Part shown: one piece after another, positions 25,604-34,864 of the stretch
Layout of the letters: each line of letters starts with the position of its first letter
Numbering within the stretch: the stretch's first letter is position 1
Translations under genes and position numbers: made by a program
The notes under the pieces: generated by a model
Database searches by the model: none
Told to the model about the DNA's origin: nothing
The model's input: the letters and a program-made list of their open reading frames with translations, nothing else
From: Neobacillus niacini
GTDB lineage: Bacteria; Bacillota; Bacilli; Bacillales; Cytobacillaceae
Length of the DNA: 64,000 nucleotides
Reading direction: 5' to 3'
Assembly: GCF_023715415.1 (NCBI RefSeq)
Contig: NZ_JAMBOB010000001.1
Coordinates: 434,001-498,000 of the forward strand

Positions 25604-26055
25604 CGGGATTTTAATATCCATCCTATCAAGAATCCAATGAGTAACCCCGGAATAACAAATAGCATTGGTAAAAAAACAGGACCTGGATGAACATTAAAAA
25701 TTGTAACCTTTGGTGAAATCATTAATCCTACTGTGACAAAATAGGCAGAAAATACAAATGGTAAATATGAATACTTTTCTTCGGCAGGCATTGCATAACG
25801 ATAGCCATCCCACATTGAAAACATATAAACACACGGGTAAAACATTAGCCACTGATAATTTAAGACTGATTCAGCCCTTTTAATTTCACCAAGGAAACTG
25901 TACATGATTGCACTATTAAAATGACTCTTCACATTAATAATAAATTCTAGTATTACAAACAAAACACCCTTAATGTACTGGCCACTTAATAGCTGACTGA
26001 ATCCTGGAAAGGCTATGCTCCATAATACTGCTTCTAATTTACTCATTTTTTTCAT
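25579..26055 (-). CDS. Hypothetical membrane protein, 158 aa
   Basis: Small integral membrane protein with about four to five hydrophobic segments. The N terminus (KLEAVLWSIAFPGFSQLLSGQYIKGVLFVILEF) resembles TM2/YlaF-like proteins with a G-F-x-Q-x-x-x-G-x-x-x-K-G pattern, but I cannot name the family. The extracellular loops are aromatic-rich. It is a single gene with its own terminator. Function unknown. Confidence 0.75.
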   Translation of the reverse strand: MKKMSKLEAVLWSIAFPGFSQLLSGQYIKGVLFVILEFIINVKSHFNSAIMYSFLGEIKRAESVLNYQWLMFYPCVYMFSMWDGYRYAMPAEEKYSYLPFVFSAYFVTVGLMISPKVTIFNVHPGPVFLPMLFVIPGLLIGFLIGWILKSRKKLPIRN

Positions 26056-26156
26056 TTCTCTATCTCGCTTCTGATGTAAGTTACTTCCAAATTAGTTTTA
26101 CCAGTAACGGACCGAATAAACGAGGTTGAGAAGAAATATTTTAAATCATGCTAGTA

Positions 26157-27254
26157 TCATAAAATGGGTATTTGATAATTAGGATTATCCTTTTGTTTTA
26201 AGTAAAAGGCAGTCATTGGCTTTAGACCATCTTTAAAATCAGGACACATAATTCCTGATTCTTTTAAATCTTTCACTGCCTGCGTGCAATCAAAATGACC
26301 CTTCCAAGTAAAATAATCGAGTGCTTCTTTTTCTACCCTTAGATATTTTCTCATCGGCTTTATGGAAAGAAACCATTTGCCCACTGTTAACGGTAGGGTA
26401 CCCATAGGTTTCTTGTTCATCAATTCATCCATCATAAAGGTATAAATTTCAGAAGCACGATAGGGACGAGGGTCTGTTAAATGATAGGTTTTACCAACCC
26501 CTTTTTCCAAAAAGCTAAGGTAAGAAGTTGCCTGAATGATATAATCTATTGGTACTAAATTCACATAGGCTTCTCCCTTGCCCAATTTCGGGAGAAGTGG
26601 AAGAAATTTTAATCGATCTAAAAAATTCATGATAAAATAGGGGCCATCAAATTTAATCGTCTCTCCGGTTTGAGAATGACCTTTGACGATTCCTGGCCTA
26701 ATAATGGTAATTGGAATTTCCTTTTTTAGTTTTTCCACCAAAACTTCAGCCTCATACTTTGTTTCCTCATAATGATTTTTAAAACTTGTCGGTCGAATAA
26801 GCTCTGTCTCGTATAGATTTCCTTCACGACTACCTACAACATATGCCGTACTAAAATATACATAACGTTTTAACTGAGTCAATCCTCTTACCCAGTTATT
26901 CACATTATCTGTACCATTCACATTAATTTTAAAAGCAATATCCCTTGGTACTGCCAGATCATAAATCGCAGCAAGATGAAATACATGTGTAATCTTTCCA
27001 TTTAGGAATTCTTGGGTTTCATCTGAAATCATGAGTGATGGCTGAGTAATATCACCTTCAATAAGGACAAATGCTTCATCCTTCAGACCTAGTTCTGTAA
27101 GAATAGCTTGACGTTCCTTTCTTGCTTTATCCATCATCCCTTGAAGTACTAGTACGTATATGACACCCTTTAAATCATTCCTTTTTAGTACTTCCCGAAT
27201 CAATTGGTTGCAAATAAAACCCGGAAAACCTGTAAAAAAGTATCCATATTCCAT
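26157..27254 (-). CDS. SDR family NAD(P)-dependent oxidoreductase (male-sterility/thioester-reductase type)
   Basis: Extended short-chain dehydrogenase of 365 aa. The dinucleotide motif is TGFPGFI near residue 7, followed by DITQPSL, HLAAIYDLAVP, FSTAYVVG and the catalytic Tyr-x3-Lys in HYEETKYEAEVL. IIRPGIVKG is typical of the NAD_binding_4 (male sterility, fatty acyl/thioester reductase) branch. Substrate is unknown; an acyl or polyketide-like thioester or sugar lipid is possible. ATG 27254 has GGGGGG at good spacing. No obvious partner gene. Confidence 0.8.
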   Translation of the reverse strand: MEYGYFFTGFPGFICNQLIREVLKRNDLKGVIYVLVLQGMMDKARKERQAILTELGLKDEAFVLIEGDITQPSLMISDETQEFLNGKITHVFHLAAIYDLAVPRDIAFKINVNGTDNVNNWVRGLTQLKRYVYFSTAYVVGSREGNLYETELIRPTSFKNHYEETKYEAEVLVEKLKKEIPITIIRPGIVKGHSQTGETIKFDGPYFIMNFLDRLKFLPLLPKLGKGEAYVNLVPIDYIIQATSYLSFLEKGVGKTYHLTDPRPYRASEIYTFMMDELMNKKPMGTLPLTVGKWFLSIKPMRKYLRVEKEALDYFTWKGHFDCTQAVKDLKESGIMCPDFKDGLKPMTAFYLKQKDNPNYQIPIL

Positions 27255-27353
27255 CCTTATCCCCCCAAAATATGATAATGGCATTTGTACTAATTGTAAG
27301 TCGATTCCAATAATAGAGTCAAGTTGTAATCTGAATTTTCAGTATATTTTATC

Positions 27354-27381
27354 CGAAAGAAATGACGGGAATATCCCGTCA
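27354..27381 (-). terminator. Terminator of prfC
   Basis: Perfect 8 bp stem TGACGGGA/TCCCGTCA (27363-27370, 27374-27381) just behind the prfC stop, followed on the minus strand by a short T-rich tract (TTTCTTT). Confidence 0.8.
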
Positions 27382-27384
27382 CTC

Positions 27385-28962
27385 TTAGTCCTGATCCATT
27401 GGGTTATAGAGCTTCACATCTGGATTTTTTTCTTGGAACCAACGAAGCGCAAAATCATTTTCAAATAAAAAGACATAATGATCAAAGCGATCCTTGACAA
27501 GGAGACTTCTTGAGCTTGAAAGATTTTCATCTACACTATCTCCTTCAACCCATCTTCCTATTTTAGATCCCATACGCTCCATCAAAACTTCAGCATTGTA
27601 TTCATTTCTCATCCGATGTTCAAAGACCTCGAATTGTAATTGTCCAACTGCACCTAACAAGTAATCATCAGTTTTCACAGTTTTATAAAGCTGAATAGCT
27701 CCTTCCTGTACTAACTGCTGGATTCCTTTATAAAAAGATTTTTGTTTCATTACATTCTTAGCAGAAACCCTAACAAAGAGTTCCGGAGTAAATTGCGGAA
27801 GTCTTTCAAATTGGAAATTCTCTTTACCGGAGGTAATCGTATCACCAATTTGATAAGTACCAGTATCATATAGGCCGATTATGTCCCCGCTGACAGCTTC
27901 ATCAACCGTGCTTCTTTCTTCAGCCATAAAGGAAGTGGACTGAGAAAGCTTTATTTGTTTACCTAATCGCGGAATATTTACGGTCATTCCTCGTTCAAAT
28001 TTACCCGAACAAATTCGAACAAAAGCAATCCGGTCACGATGGGCAGGATTCATATTTGCTTGAATTTTAAAGACGAAGCCCGAAAATTGCTCTGCAAGTG
28101 GATTAATTTCACCAATGGATGAATTTCGAGCCATTGGAGCTGGAGCAAATTGCAGGTATGTCTCTAAAAAGGTTTGGACGCCAAAAGTGGTTAAGGCACT
28201 GCCAAAGAAAACGGGAATAATCTTTCCTTCAGCTACTTTTTCAGGTGAGAAATCATTGCCAGCTTCGTTTAACAGCATAATCTCTTCAAGCGTTTGGTCA
28301 TACAATCCTGAAACCTTTAAAGGATGGTCACCTTCTATTTCCCCATCATCATTCAAAGCTATGAAACGATTTTCTTCATTTACTCTAAATTGTTCAATTC
28401 GTTTGTAATATCGGTCGTATATACCAAGAAATTCTTTACCCATCCCAATTGGCCAGTTCATGGGATATGTTTCAATTCCAAGAACCTCTTCTAATTCAGC
28501 AAGCAACTCTAAAGGAGCTTTCCCTTGACGGTCAAGCTTATTAATAAATGTGAAGATAGGAATTCCACGCATCCGGCACACTTTAAATAACTTTAAGGTT
28601 TGCTCCTCAATCCCTTTTGCAGAGTCGATAATCATTACCGCACTATCTACAGCCATTAGCGTACGATAGGTATCTTCACTAAAATCTTGGTGACCTGGTG
28701 TATCCAAAATGTTGACACGGAAATCATTATAGTCAAATTGCATAACACTGGATGTTACAGAGATTCCACGTTGTTTTTCAATTTCCATCCAGTCACTTGT
28801 CGCAAATTTACCAGTTTTTTTTGCTTTTACTGTTCCAGCATCTCGTATAGCTCCGCCAAACAATAATAACTTTTCTGTAAGTGTAGTTTTCCCAGCATCC
28901 GGGTGAGATATAATCGCAAAGGTTCTGCGTGATAGTACTTCTTCTTTAAGTTTGTTACCCAT
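27385..28962 (-). CDS. prfC: Peptide chain release factor 3
   Basis: Translational GTPase of 525 aa that releases RF1/RF2 from the ribosome after termination. G-domain motifs are [14 protein letters not shown] (P-loop), [26 protein letters not shown] and NKLDRQGK; the RF3 C-terminal domain follows ([19 protein letters not shown]). ATG 28962 has GAGAGGAA six bases upstream; a longer frame upstream is not needed. Single gene with its own terminator. Confidence 0.95.
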   Translation of the reverse strand: MGNKLKEEVLSRRTFAIISHPDAGKTTLTEKLLLFGGAIRDAGTVKAKKTGKFATSDWMEIEKQRGISVTSSVMQFDYNDFRVNILDTPGHQDFSEDTYRTLMAVDSAVMIIDSAKGIEEQTLKLFKVCRMRGIPIFTFINKLDRQGKAPLELLAELEEVLGIETYPMNWPIGMGKEFLGIYDRYYKRIEQFRVNEENRFIALNDDGEIEGDHPLKVSGLYDQTLEEIMLLNEAGNDFSPEKVAEGKIIPVFFGSALTTFGVQTFLETYLQFAPAPMARNSSIGEINPLAEQFSGFVFKIQANMNPAHRDRIAFVRICSGKFERGMTVNIPRLGKQIKLSQSTSFMAEERSTVDEAVSGDIIGLYDTGTYQIGDTITSGKENFQFERLPQFTPELFVRVSAKNVMKQKSFYKGIQQLVQEGAIQLYKTVKTDDYLLGAVGQLQFEVFEHRMRNEYNAEVLMERMGSKIGRWVEGDSVDENLSSSRSLLVKDRFDHYVFLFENDFALRWFQEKNPDVKLYNPMDQD

Positions 28963-29147
28963 TTCAAATTCCTCTCTTTTAACAATCAAAAAATTTTTCT
29001 CGTACCCTTAATCTTATAGTCTGGCGTTAAAATTTGCAATCCTTTAATAAAATCCAACTGGAAATTCATTTCCACCCATTCCCACATCCCCTTTTGATAT
29101 TTTCCTTTTATAATAGAATGAGACTCTGTACAAGGAGATGACAATAA

Positions 29148-30914
29148 TTGAATCAAAGTAAAAAGCTAGTTTCAAAGATTATTCCGCTTATCACAGCGTT
29201 AATACTATTAATAGTTGGGATTACTTGGATTATCCAAACCACAAATCAAAAAGTAGAAATTCCTTTTTCTTCAGTAGAAAACACAATTCAAAATCAAAAT
29301 GGCAAATCAGTTACACTAAAACAATATTCAGATGGCAGCCTTCATCTTGAAGCGGGTGACCATAAATACGTATCACATGTCCCTCCAAATAGCCAAATGG
29401 TTGAAAAGCTGGTTGAAAAATATAATATAAACTACTCTTTTTCAAATAGCAGCGCATTTGGAAAGTGGATTATGGGTGGTATATTGCTTGTCCTTGTTGC
29501 AACAGCCCTAATACTTCAAAAAACAAAAGGTGGTTTCGGGCTTTCAAACTCGATGAAAAGCAGTGTTTCACAAGCACGCCCACTTCCTGCCATTAGTTTA
29601 GAAGACGTTGGTGGGATTGGTGAAGAAATGAAGGAAGAAATCCTTCAAACACTTTCAACACTTAAAGAACCTGAAAGGGCCATTCAAATGGGGATTAAAC
29701 CACCAAAAGGGATTCTTTTATATGGACCTCCAGGTACAGGAAAAACATTATTAGCTCAAGCAATTGCCCATGAACTAAATGCAGCTTTCTTCTCTGCCAG
29801 CGGTTCTGCTTTTAATGAATTATTCGTTGGTGTTGGCGCGAGCAGAGTCCGCTCTTTGTTCCAGACTGCAAGAAAACAAGGTCCAGCTGTCATCTTCATT
29901 GATGAAGTAGATGCCCTAGCTGGGAGACGAAAAGCCCATGGCGGTGAAGAAGCTGAAAAAACATTAACAGAACTGCTTGTTCAGCTTGATGGCGGGCATT
30001 CAAATGATGGTATATTGTTTATTGCCGCCACAAATAGAAAAGATATGCTTGATGAAGCATTTTTACGACCAGGAAGGATTGATTTCACCTTCCAAGTCCC
30101 ACTCCCTGATACAAAAGGCAGAAGGGAAATTATTGGTATTCATACAAAAGGTAAAGCACTTAGCGATGAAGTAGTTGCCACTTTAGATGGACTAGCGGAA
30201 AGCACCTCCGGCTTTTCAGGAGCGGAGCTGCAGTCATTATTTGAAACTGCCTCAAGACGGGCAGTACGAAACGGGCAGGAAGTATTAACAAAAGGCGATC
30301 TTGATTATGCTCTTGACCGAACCATATTAGGAAGTACTTCCCGTTCTTTACAGGATTTTGACACAAAGCGTCGTGTAGCCATCCATGAAGCGGGTCATGC
30401 TATTGTTGCATCGTTAACAAAGCCAGGCTCAGTTAGAAAAGCAACCATTATTCCACGTGGTGAGGCACTCGGTTATGTGGCACCAATACCAAAAGAACTT
30501 CATTTATCAACAACAAGCGACCTATTAGACAGAGTCGCAATGGTGCTAGCTGGCGGCGTCGCCGAAAGAATGCTTCTTGGCGAACATAGTATAGGTGTAA
30601 GTGGAGACGTTCAGCAAGCTAAGCAGATTATCGAACAAATGGTTGATACTGGTATGCTTCAAGGAGGTTTCACCCTTACATTTAACAAACAGGATAAGGA
30701 AGCAAAAATGCAAGAACTGTTTGAAAAAGGAATAGAGAAAGCAGAAAATTTTATTAAGAGTCATTATCCCCAGTATCAGCATTTAGTTGATAGCTTATTA
30801 AAGAAAGAAACACTTGAAGGCTTCGAGGTTGAAGAAATTGTCCATGGGAAAACTTCAGAAAAAAATGATGATGTTTTTCGCATAAATGAAATGAATGTTC
30901 CTGAGGTACACTAA
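29148..30914 (+). CDS. FtsH-like ATP-dependent zinc metalloprotease (paralogue)
   Basis: Membrane AAA+ protease of 588 aa, slightly shorter than FtsH. Two N-terminal helices (about 9-28 and 107-124) flank a small external domain; then come Walker A GPPGTGKT (193-200), Walker B VIFIDEVDAL, the second region of homology (AATNRKDMLDEAFLRPGRID) and the zinc motif HEAGH at 413-417. The start is TTG with GGAGATG upstream; an in-frame TAA touches that codon, so no longer start is possible. The C-terminal peptidase domain is short. A YkvA-like gene follows 33 bases on. Confidence 0.9.
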   Translation: MNQSKKLVSKIIPLITALILLIVGITWIIQTTNQKVEIPFSSVENTIQNQNGKSVTLKQYSDGSLHLEAGDHKYVSHVPPNSQMVEKLVEKYNINYSFSNSSAFGKWIMGGILLVLVATALILQKTKGGFGLSNSMKSSVSQARPLPAISLEDVGGIGEEMKEEILQTLSTLKEPERAIQMGIKPPKGILLYGPPGTGKTLLAQAIAHELNAAFFSASGSAFNELFVGVGASRVRSLFQTARKQGPAVIFIDEVDALAGRRKAHGGEEAEKTLTELLVQLDGGHSNDGILFIAATNRKDMLDEAFLRPGRIDFTFQVPLPDTKGRREIIGIHTKGKALSDEVVATLDGLAESTSGFSGAELQSLFETASRRAVRNGQEVLTKGDLDYALDRTILGSTSRSLQDFDTKRRVAIHEAGHAIVASLTKPGSVRKATIIPRGEALGYVAPIPKELHLSTTSDLLDRVAMVLAGGVAERMLLGEHSIGVSGDVQQAKQIIEQMVDTGMLQGGFTLTFNKQDKEAKMQELFEKGIEKAENFIKSHYPQYQHLVDSLLKKETLEGFEVEEIVHGKTSEKNDDVFRINEMNVPEVH

Positions 30915-30947
30915 CTTTATGTATTTCACTTAAGGAAGTGTATGTAA

Positions 30948-31355
30948 ATGGTTGATGCAAAACTTGAATTTGAAGCAAAAAAACACCAAGAAGGTGCACT
31001 GGGATACCTTGATAACCCCAAAAGGACAGAGGGCTTACTTAAGAAGGCAATCCTTAAGGCGAGAAATAACAAAGGTACTTTAGGAGAGGCTTGGGGGAAA
31101 CTACAACTTTTTTTTGATTTAGTTCAGGCATATTCAAAAGGGGAATATCGTAACGTTTCCCCCGCTACAATCTTAACGATTATTGGGGCAATTCTGTATT
31201 TCGTTTCTCCTTTAGATGTGGTCCCCGATTTTCTGGTTGGCTTAGGTATCCTTGATGACGCCGCAGTGATTAGCTTTACGTTAAAAAAATTATCAGTTGA
31301 AATTGAAGCATTTAAAATTTGGAAAAGAACAACAACAAAAAGCCCTCTTGATTGA
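30948..31355 (+). CDS. YkvA family protein (DUF1232)
   Basis: Membrane-associated protein of 135 aa with the DUF1232 core ILTIIGAILYFVSPLDVVPDFLVGLGILDDAAVISF (about 68-105), a hydrophobic hairpin with conserved Pro/Asp. Function is unknown in the family. AAGGAAG precedes the ATG. It probably shares a transcript with the FtsH-like protease, and its last codons lie in the terminator stem. Confidence 0.85.
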   Translation: MVDAKLEFEAKKHQEGALGYLDNPKRTEGLLKKAILKARNNKGTLGEAWGKLQLFFDLVQAYSKGEYRNVSPATILTIIGAILYFVSPLDVVPDFLVGLGILDDAAVISFTLKKLSVEIEAFKIWKRTTTKSPLD

Positions 31356-31371
31356 TAAGAGGGCTTTCTTT
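31339..31371 (+). terminator. Terminator of the FtsH-like / YkvA unit
   Basis: Perfect 11 bp stem AAAGCCCTCTT/AAGAGGGCTTT (31339-31349, 31357-31367) followed by CTTTT. The YkvA-like stop codon is in the loop. Confidence 0.9.
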
Positions 31372-31380
31372 TACATCTAA

Positions 31381-31521
31381 TTATCTAAAGCAAGCTGCTC
31401 CAACGATAATCAATAGGATGAATAAAACTACGATTAGCGCAAAACCGCCGCCAAATCCGCATCCGCCGTAACCATAACCGCCAACACCACATCCGCCGCC
31501 ATAACCATATCCATAAGGCAT
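31381..31521 (-). CDS. YjcZ family sporulation peptide, 46 aa
   Basis: A Gly/Tyr-rich N terminus ([20 protein letters not shown]) is followed by one hydrophobic helix ending in [22 protein letters not shown] is the core shared by the YjcZ family of tiny sporulation membrane peptides. AGAGGGGG lies 8 bases before the ATG. A second, shorter paralogue precedes it at 31555-31647. Too short to appear in ordinary gene scans. Confidence 0.85.
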   Translation of the reverse strand: MPYGYGYGGGCGVGGYGYGGCGFGGGFALIVVLFILLIIVGAACFR

Positions 31522-31554
31522 ATTTATAACCCCCTCTTTAAATTAATAGTAATC

Positions 31555-31647
31555 TCAGCACCAGGAAGCCCCGATAATAATTAACAAAATGAACAATACA
31601 ACGATAAGAGCAAAGCCTGCGCCAAGCCCGCCATGTGAACCAGACAT
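31555..31647 (-). CDS. YjcZ family sporulation peptide, 30 aa
   Basis: A 30-residue peptide: short MSGSHGGLGAG lead and the membrane helix [19 protein letters not shown], nearly identical to the helix of its neighbour 31381-31521. AAAGGAGG lies before the ATG. The two probably form one transcript and a paralogous pair. Members are known in spores; their job is unknown. Confidence 0.85.
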   Translation of the reverse strand: MSGSHGGLGAGFALIVVLFILLIIIGASWC

Positions 31648-31739
31648 TTACATTACCTCCTTTTTTAATTCCATATATCCTATTCATATCTCTAAAAATG
31701 TGCGATAGACACATATATAAATAACCCGCATTTCAAAAA

Positions 31740-31767
31740 AAAGAATAAGCCCATTCTATATGGGCTT
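31740..31767 (-). terminator. Terminator of the CotZ-like operon
   Basis: Perfect 8 bp stem AAGCCCAT/ATGGGCTT (31747-31754, 31760-31767) on the minus strand, followed by ATTCTTTTTTTT; it abuts the CotZ-like stop codon. Confidence 0.9.
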
Positions 31768-32193
31768 TTAACACTTTGGATCAATAATTGGCAGTAAACG
31801 ATTTACTAATCTAGGTGATAATGGCTGTAATGAAGTAAAGCAGGAGAGGTCAACAATAATACAATTCCTTGTAGATCTTAACGAAAAGATATTGTCGCAC
31901 ATTTCTACTGGATTGCCATCTAGGTCTACCGGTTCTAGGAGAGATAAAGTTGCACAGCATTTCCTTTCATCTATTGCCTCTAATCTAAAAAAAGTTGTTG
32001 TAAAAAAATCTCCATTATTTGTCCAACCCCAAGCCTCAAATTGACATTTCCCCGTTGAAAGTATAAACGGAATCGTGTCATATCCAAAATCACCGTTTAC
32101 AAATCGAAAATCGTCAAATGATAATTTTTTTTGTTCTTCTAATAGTTGTTGCAAATCATGACAAACACATGTTTTTTTCTGATGTTCCCCCAT
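31768..32193 (-). CDS. Spore coat protein, CotY/CotZ/ExsY family
   Basis: Cys-rich coat/exosporium protein of 141 aa. Family features are the CVCHDLQQLLEEQ start, IPFILSTGKCQFEAWG, FFRLEAIDERKCCATLSLL and the C-terminal NCIIVDLSCFTSLQPL. Such proteins self-assemble into crosslinked crust or exosporium layers. The start at 32193 has AAAGGAGG seven bases upstream. It lies 22 bases behind an ATP-grasp gene and probably shares its transcript. Confidence 0.9.
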   Translation of the reverse strand: MGEHQKKTCVCHDLQQLLEEQKKLSFDDFRFVNGDFGYDTIPFILSTGKCQFEAWGWTNNGDFFTTTFFRLEAIDERKCCATLSLLEPVDLDGNPVEMCDNIFSLRSTRNCIIVDLSCFTSLQPLSPRLVNRLLPIIDPKC

Positions 32194-32215
32194 AATCAAA
32201 CCTCCTTTCAATTAT

Positions 32216-33436
32216 TTATATCGGCTGTAGGTAAAATTGAATTTGCTCTGCACCCTTTATGGCGCACTCCTTTGCTCGACTTTTTGAATCAGCTGCTGCT
32301 AATACATATCCATAACGTTGCCCCATTGATCGAGGTGGTGTAACAATTTGACCAGTTGCTGCTTTTGTGTAAACCTCTATGACACCTGCTTGTTCTTCAG
32401 CAGATTCACACCCCGATATTTTAAGTAATTTCCCAATAGAGCTAACGATTAAATAATGTGCATAAATAGCTTTTTCTCGCCTTTTTATTAAATCTGGCTC
32501 TTTTCCTGCAAACAACTTTACCGTCTGTTCTGCAAGATTAACGCCAAACGCTTCCTCAATCATCCGATTCATAGCTCCCCCTGCCATTCTCGGATTAATT
32601 TCAATTAGCTTCCAGCCTTTATTTGTTAATTTCATTTCTAAATGGCAAGTACCATTTCGAAATTGAAAATCCTCTACTATTGAATAGACAGTTTCTTTTA
32701 ATCCCGGAAGTTGTTCCAACGACAACTCAGGACATATAGAATAACCTGTAATAATAAATCGGTCGCCCTTTGTTATTTCCTGTTCAACAATTGCCACAAT
32801 TGTGATGGTTGAATGAAAAACAATTACTTCAATCAAATATTGCGGCCCCACAAGATATTCCTCAATTAATATAGGTAATTCAGGATTTTTTCTTTGAAGT
32901 TGTTTCACACCCCTCTTACATTCCCAAATATTTTCGACCAATAATACATCCTTTGAACCATTTGATTGTGGTGATTTAATAATTAGTGGAAATTGGTCTT
33001 TTAACTCACTTACCTCATTATCGATAGCTTCCGGCGAACTTAGCACCTTAAAAAAAGGAGTATAACTCTTTCCATCTAAAAATCTTCTCGTTAATATTTT
33101 ATCGGCCATAATTTCCAGTGGTTCAAACGTGAGTGGCGTATGACAAATTATATTAGTGAGCAATGCAGCCAAATAAACATACTCATCTAAAAAGCTAATA
33201 AAACAGTCGACACTTTTTCCATCATTTATAAGGTCAGTTATTGCTAAGAATATTTCATCATTGTCCGACATATCAATGAGCCGTATATCATCTATTTCTT
33301 TATAATCCTCCCTTTCCTCAATAAAAATAGTGCGATTCGTTAAAAGGATTGTCTCGTAACCTAGTCCTTTTGCTGCTTTTATTCCTTCATAACTCGATCC
33401 TGTTTTGTTCGTCCCTAAAAAAACAATTGATTTCAT
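32216..33436 (-). CDS. ATP-grasp domain protein (carboxylate-amine ligase type)
   Basis: A 406 aa ATP-grasp enzyme. The N-terminal pre-ATP-grasp domain (about 1-100, FLGTNKTGSSYEGIKAAKGLGYETILLTN) precedes an ATP-grasp core with IIKSPQSNGSKDV, EEYLVGPQYLIEVIV and the metal site LIEINPRMAGGAMN. It resembles the carnosine synthase/BacD-like L-amino-acid ligase group, so an amino acid, dipeptide or peptide ligation is likely; the substrate is unknown. It is directly upstream of a spore coat gene, suggesting a role in spore coat chemistry. Confidence 0.8.
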   Translation of the reverse strand: MKSIVFLGTNKTGSSYEGIKAAKGLGYETILLTNRTIFIEEREDYKEIDDIRLIDMSDNDEIFLAITDLINDGKSVDCFISFLDEYVYLAALLTNIICHTPLTFEPLEIMADKILTRRFLDGKSYTPFFKVLSSPEAIDNEVSELKDQFPLIIKSPQSNGSKDVLLVENIWECKRGVKQLQRKNPELPILIEEYLVGPQYLIEVIVFHSTITIVAIVEQEITKGDRFIITGYSICPELSLEQLPGLKETVYSIVEDFQFRNGTCHLEMKLTNKGWKLIEINPRMAGGAMNRMIEEAFGVNLAEQTVKLFAGKEPDLIKRREKAIYAHYLIVSSIGKLLKISGCESAEEQAGVIEVYTKAATGQIVTPPRSMGQRYGYVLAAADSKSRAKECAIKGAEQIQFYLQPI

Positions 33437-33611
33437 TTATTGCACCCACCAAAGATTTTCAGCATCTTTTTTGTGATAGTTTATCTGTTACAATAAAATA
33501 TTCTTTTTTAAGATAGTTGGTGTAGGCTAGTTCATTATGTACAAACAGTTATTTGACCAATAAATTTAATGTGTGACAGTTGCCTGTAAAAAAAAGTATG
33601 GACAAGTGTTG

Positions 33612-33663
33612 AGAAAGAAAATAAACCATATTCTTAAGGTAGTAATCCTTAAAAATATGGTTT
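33612..33663 (-). terminator. Terminator of the germination receptor operon
   Basis: A long stem AAACCATATT...AATATGGTTT (33623-33663, loop about 7) with inner CTTAAGG/CCTTAA pairing, followed on the minus strand by ATTTTCTTTC; it lies 8 bases after the GerC-like stop. Confidence 0.85.
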
Positions 33664-33670
33664 ACAAAAC

Positions 33671-34864
33671 TTACTTTTTCTCACTAAAAGGGCTCTTTGT
33701 CCGGATACCGGATCTTCTTATTTTGACATTTACATCAACATTGACGATGGCTTCTTTGAAATATTCATCCCACTGCTTTTCGATTCGTTTGAAATTATTA
33801 TAATCTTGGCGGAAAAGTATTTCTCCGAAGCCAAAAATATCGGCCTCATAATTTTGTTGAAGCTTTTTTATAGTAGTTTCAAGATCCTTTTTAATTTGTT
33901 TATCCGTTAACTTTCCAAATTTCTTAAAAGTTTTAATTTGTGTTAGATCATCATCTTTACACTGGGTGCTATCTAAATAAGCTTCAGCCCTTATCTTAAG
34001 ATTTATTATTGCTCTGCCCTTAACTAGACTTCCTTTTGATTTTGTTACAGTATTGAATATACGAACACCAAGGAATTTATTTTTACTACATTCCACGGTA
34101 ACTACTGTTTTTTCTAATTTATTTATTAACCACAAGTAATTTCTAGTATCCTTAAGTGGCAGGAAATCTAGAAGCTTATCTTTTTTTAATATGGCCATTG
34201 AATCAACCACCACCATCGCATCTGGTGCACCCTTTTTCATATTATCAACACTGCCCCCTTTTTTGGGGTCACCATTAATAGTTAGTGCGGCCAACACTCC
34301 CCTTTTTCCAGCAGAGGTATAGGCTTGAATGAAATCGTTTAACCGGATATCTGGGTCTCCTCCCCAACTTTCTACGAAAGAATTTAATTGTGTATGAAGT
34401 TTTAGAGAAGATGACTTTTGCACTAAAAAAGTTACCTTTAGGATATCTGCTGCTTTTACATGTCTTGCTGTAACAATGTTAAAGTCATCCCTAATTTCAC
34501 GATTTCTTTCCAAGAAATCAATAAAATCTAATATGCCTTCCCTTAGAACACTCTCCCCAATGACAAGCACCTTCATATGTGAGAATATTAAATTCTTTGA
34601 AATGCCAATATTCATTTTCTGGGATAATTCAGCCAAAGTATCCCCTTTTAGTGAAAAAACAACAGATGGAGCAAATCCAGAAGCCGTTTTATCACTCAAT
34701 TCCTTGGCGTTTATCCCTTCTATAGTTAATGTGAATTTATCATCATCACCCTTATCAACTGCCATGCCAACCACAACAGTTATTTCTGATATTTCACGAT
34801 GATCCCAGCACCCAGTCAATAGCGTAACTATTGCGATTACTATTACAACGCTTTTAAGTCTCAA
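33671..34864 (-). CDS. Ger(x)C family germinant receptor lipoprotein (C subunit)
   Basis: Spore inner-membrane lipoprotein of 397 aa. The signal peptide ends in the lipobox LLTGC (Cys19) followed by WDHREI, as in GerAC/GerBC. The family C-terminal domain is present. It forms the receptor with the A and B subunits encoded just upstream, overlapping the A gene by 4 bases. Confidence 0.95.
   Translation of the reverse strand: MRLKSVVIVIAIVTLLTGCWDHREISEITVVVGMAVDKGDDDKFTLTIEGINAKELSDKTASGFAPSVVFSLKGDTLAELSQKMNIGISKNLIFSHMKVLVIGESVLREGILDFIDFLERNREIRDDFNIVTARHVKAADILKVTFLVQKSSSLKLHTQLNSFVESWGGDPDIRLNDFIQAYTSAGKRGVLAALTINGDPKKGGSVDNMKKGAPDAMVVVDSMAILKKDKLLDFLPLKDTRNYLWLINKLEKTVVTVECSKNKFLGVRIFNTVTKSKGSLVKGRAIINLKIRAEAYLDSTQCKDDDLTQIKTFKKFGKLTDKQIKKDLETTIKKLQQNYEADIFGFGEILFRQDYNNFKRIEKQWDEYFKEAIVNVDVNVKIRRSGIRTKSPFSEKK

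Noticed and set aside
30546-30999. Minus-strand frames antisense to the FtsH-like and YkvA-like genes
   Set aside because: Shadows of strong coding sequence on the other strand, without start signals of their own.
33573-33803. 76 aa plus-strand frame
   Set aside because: It runs through the germination operon terminator and antisense to the C subunit gene.
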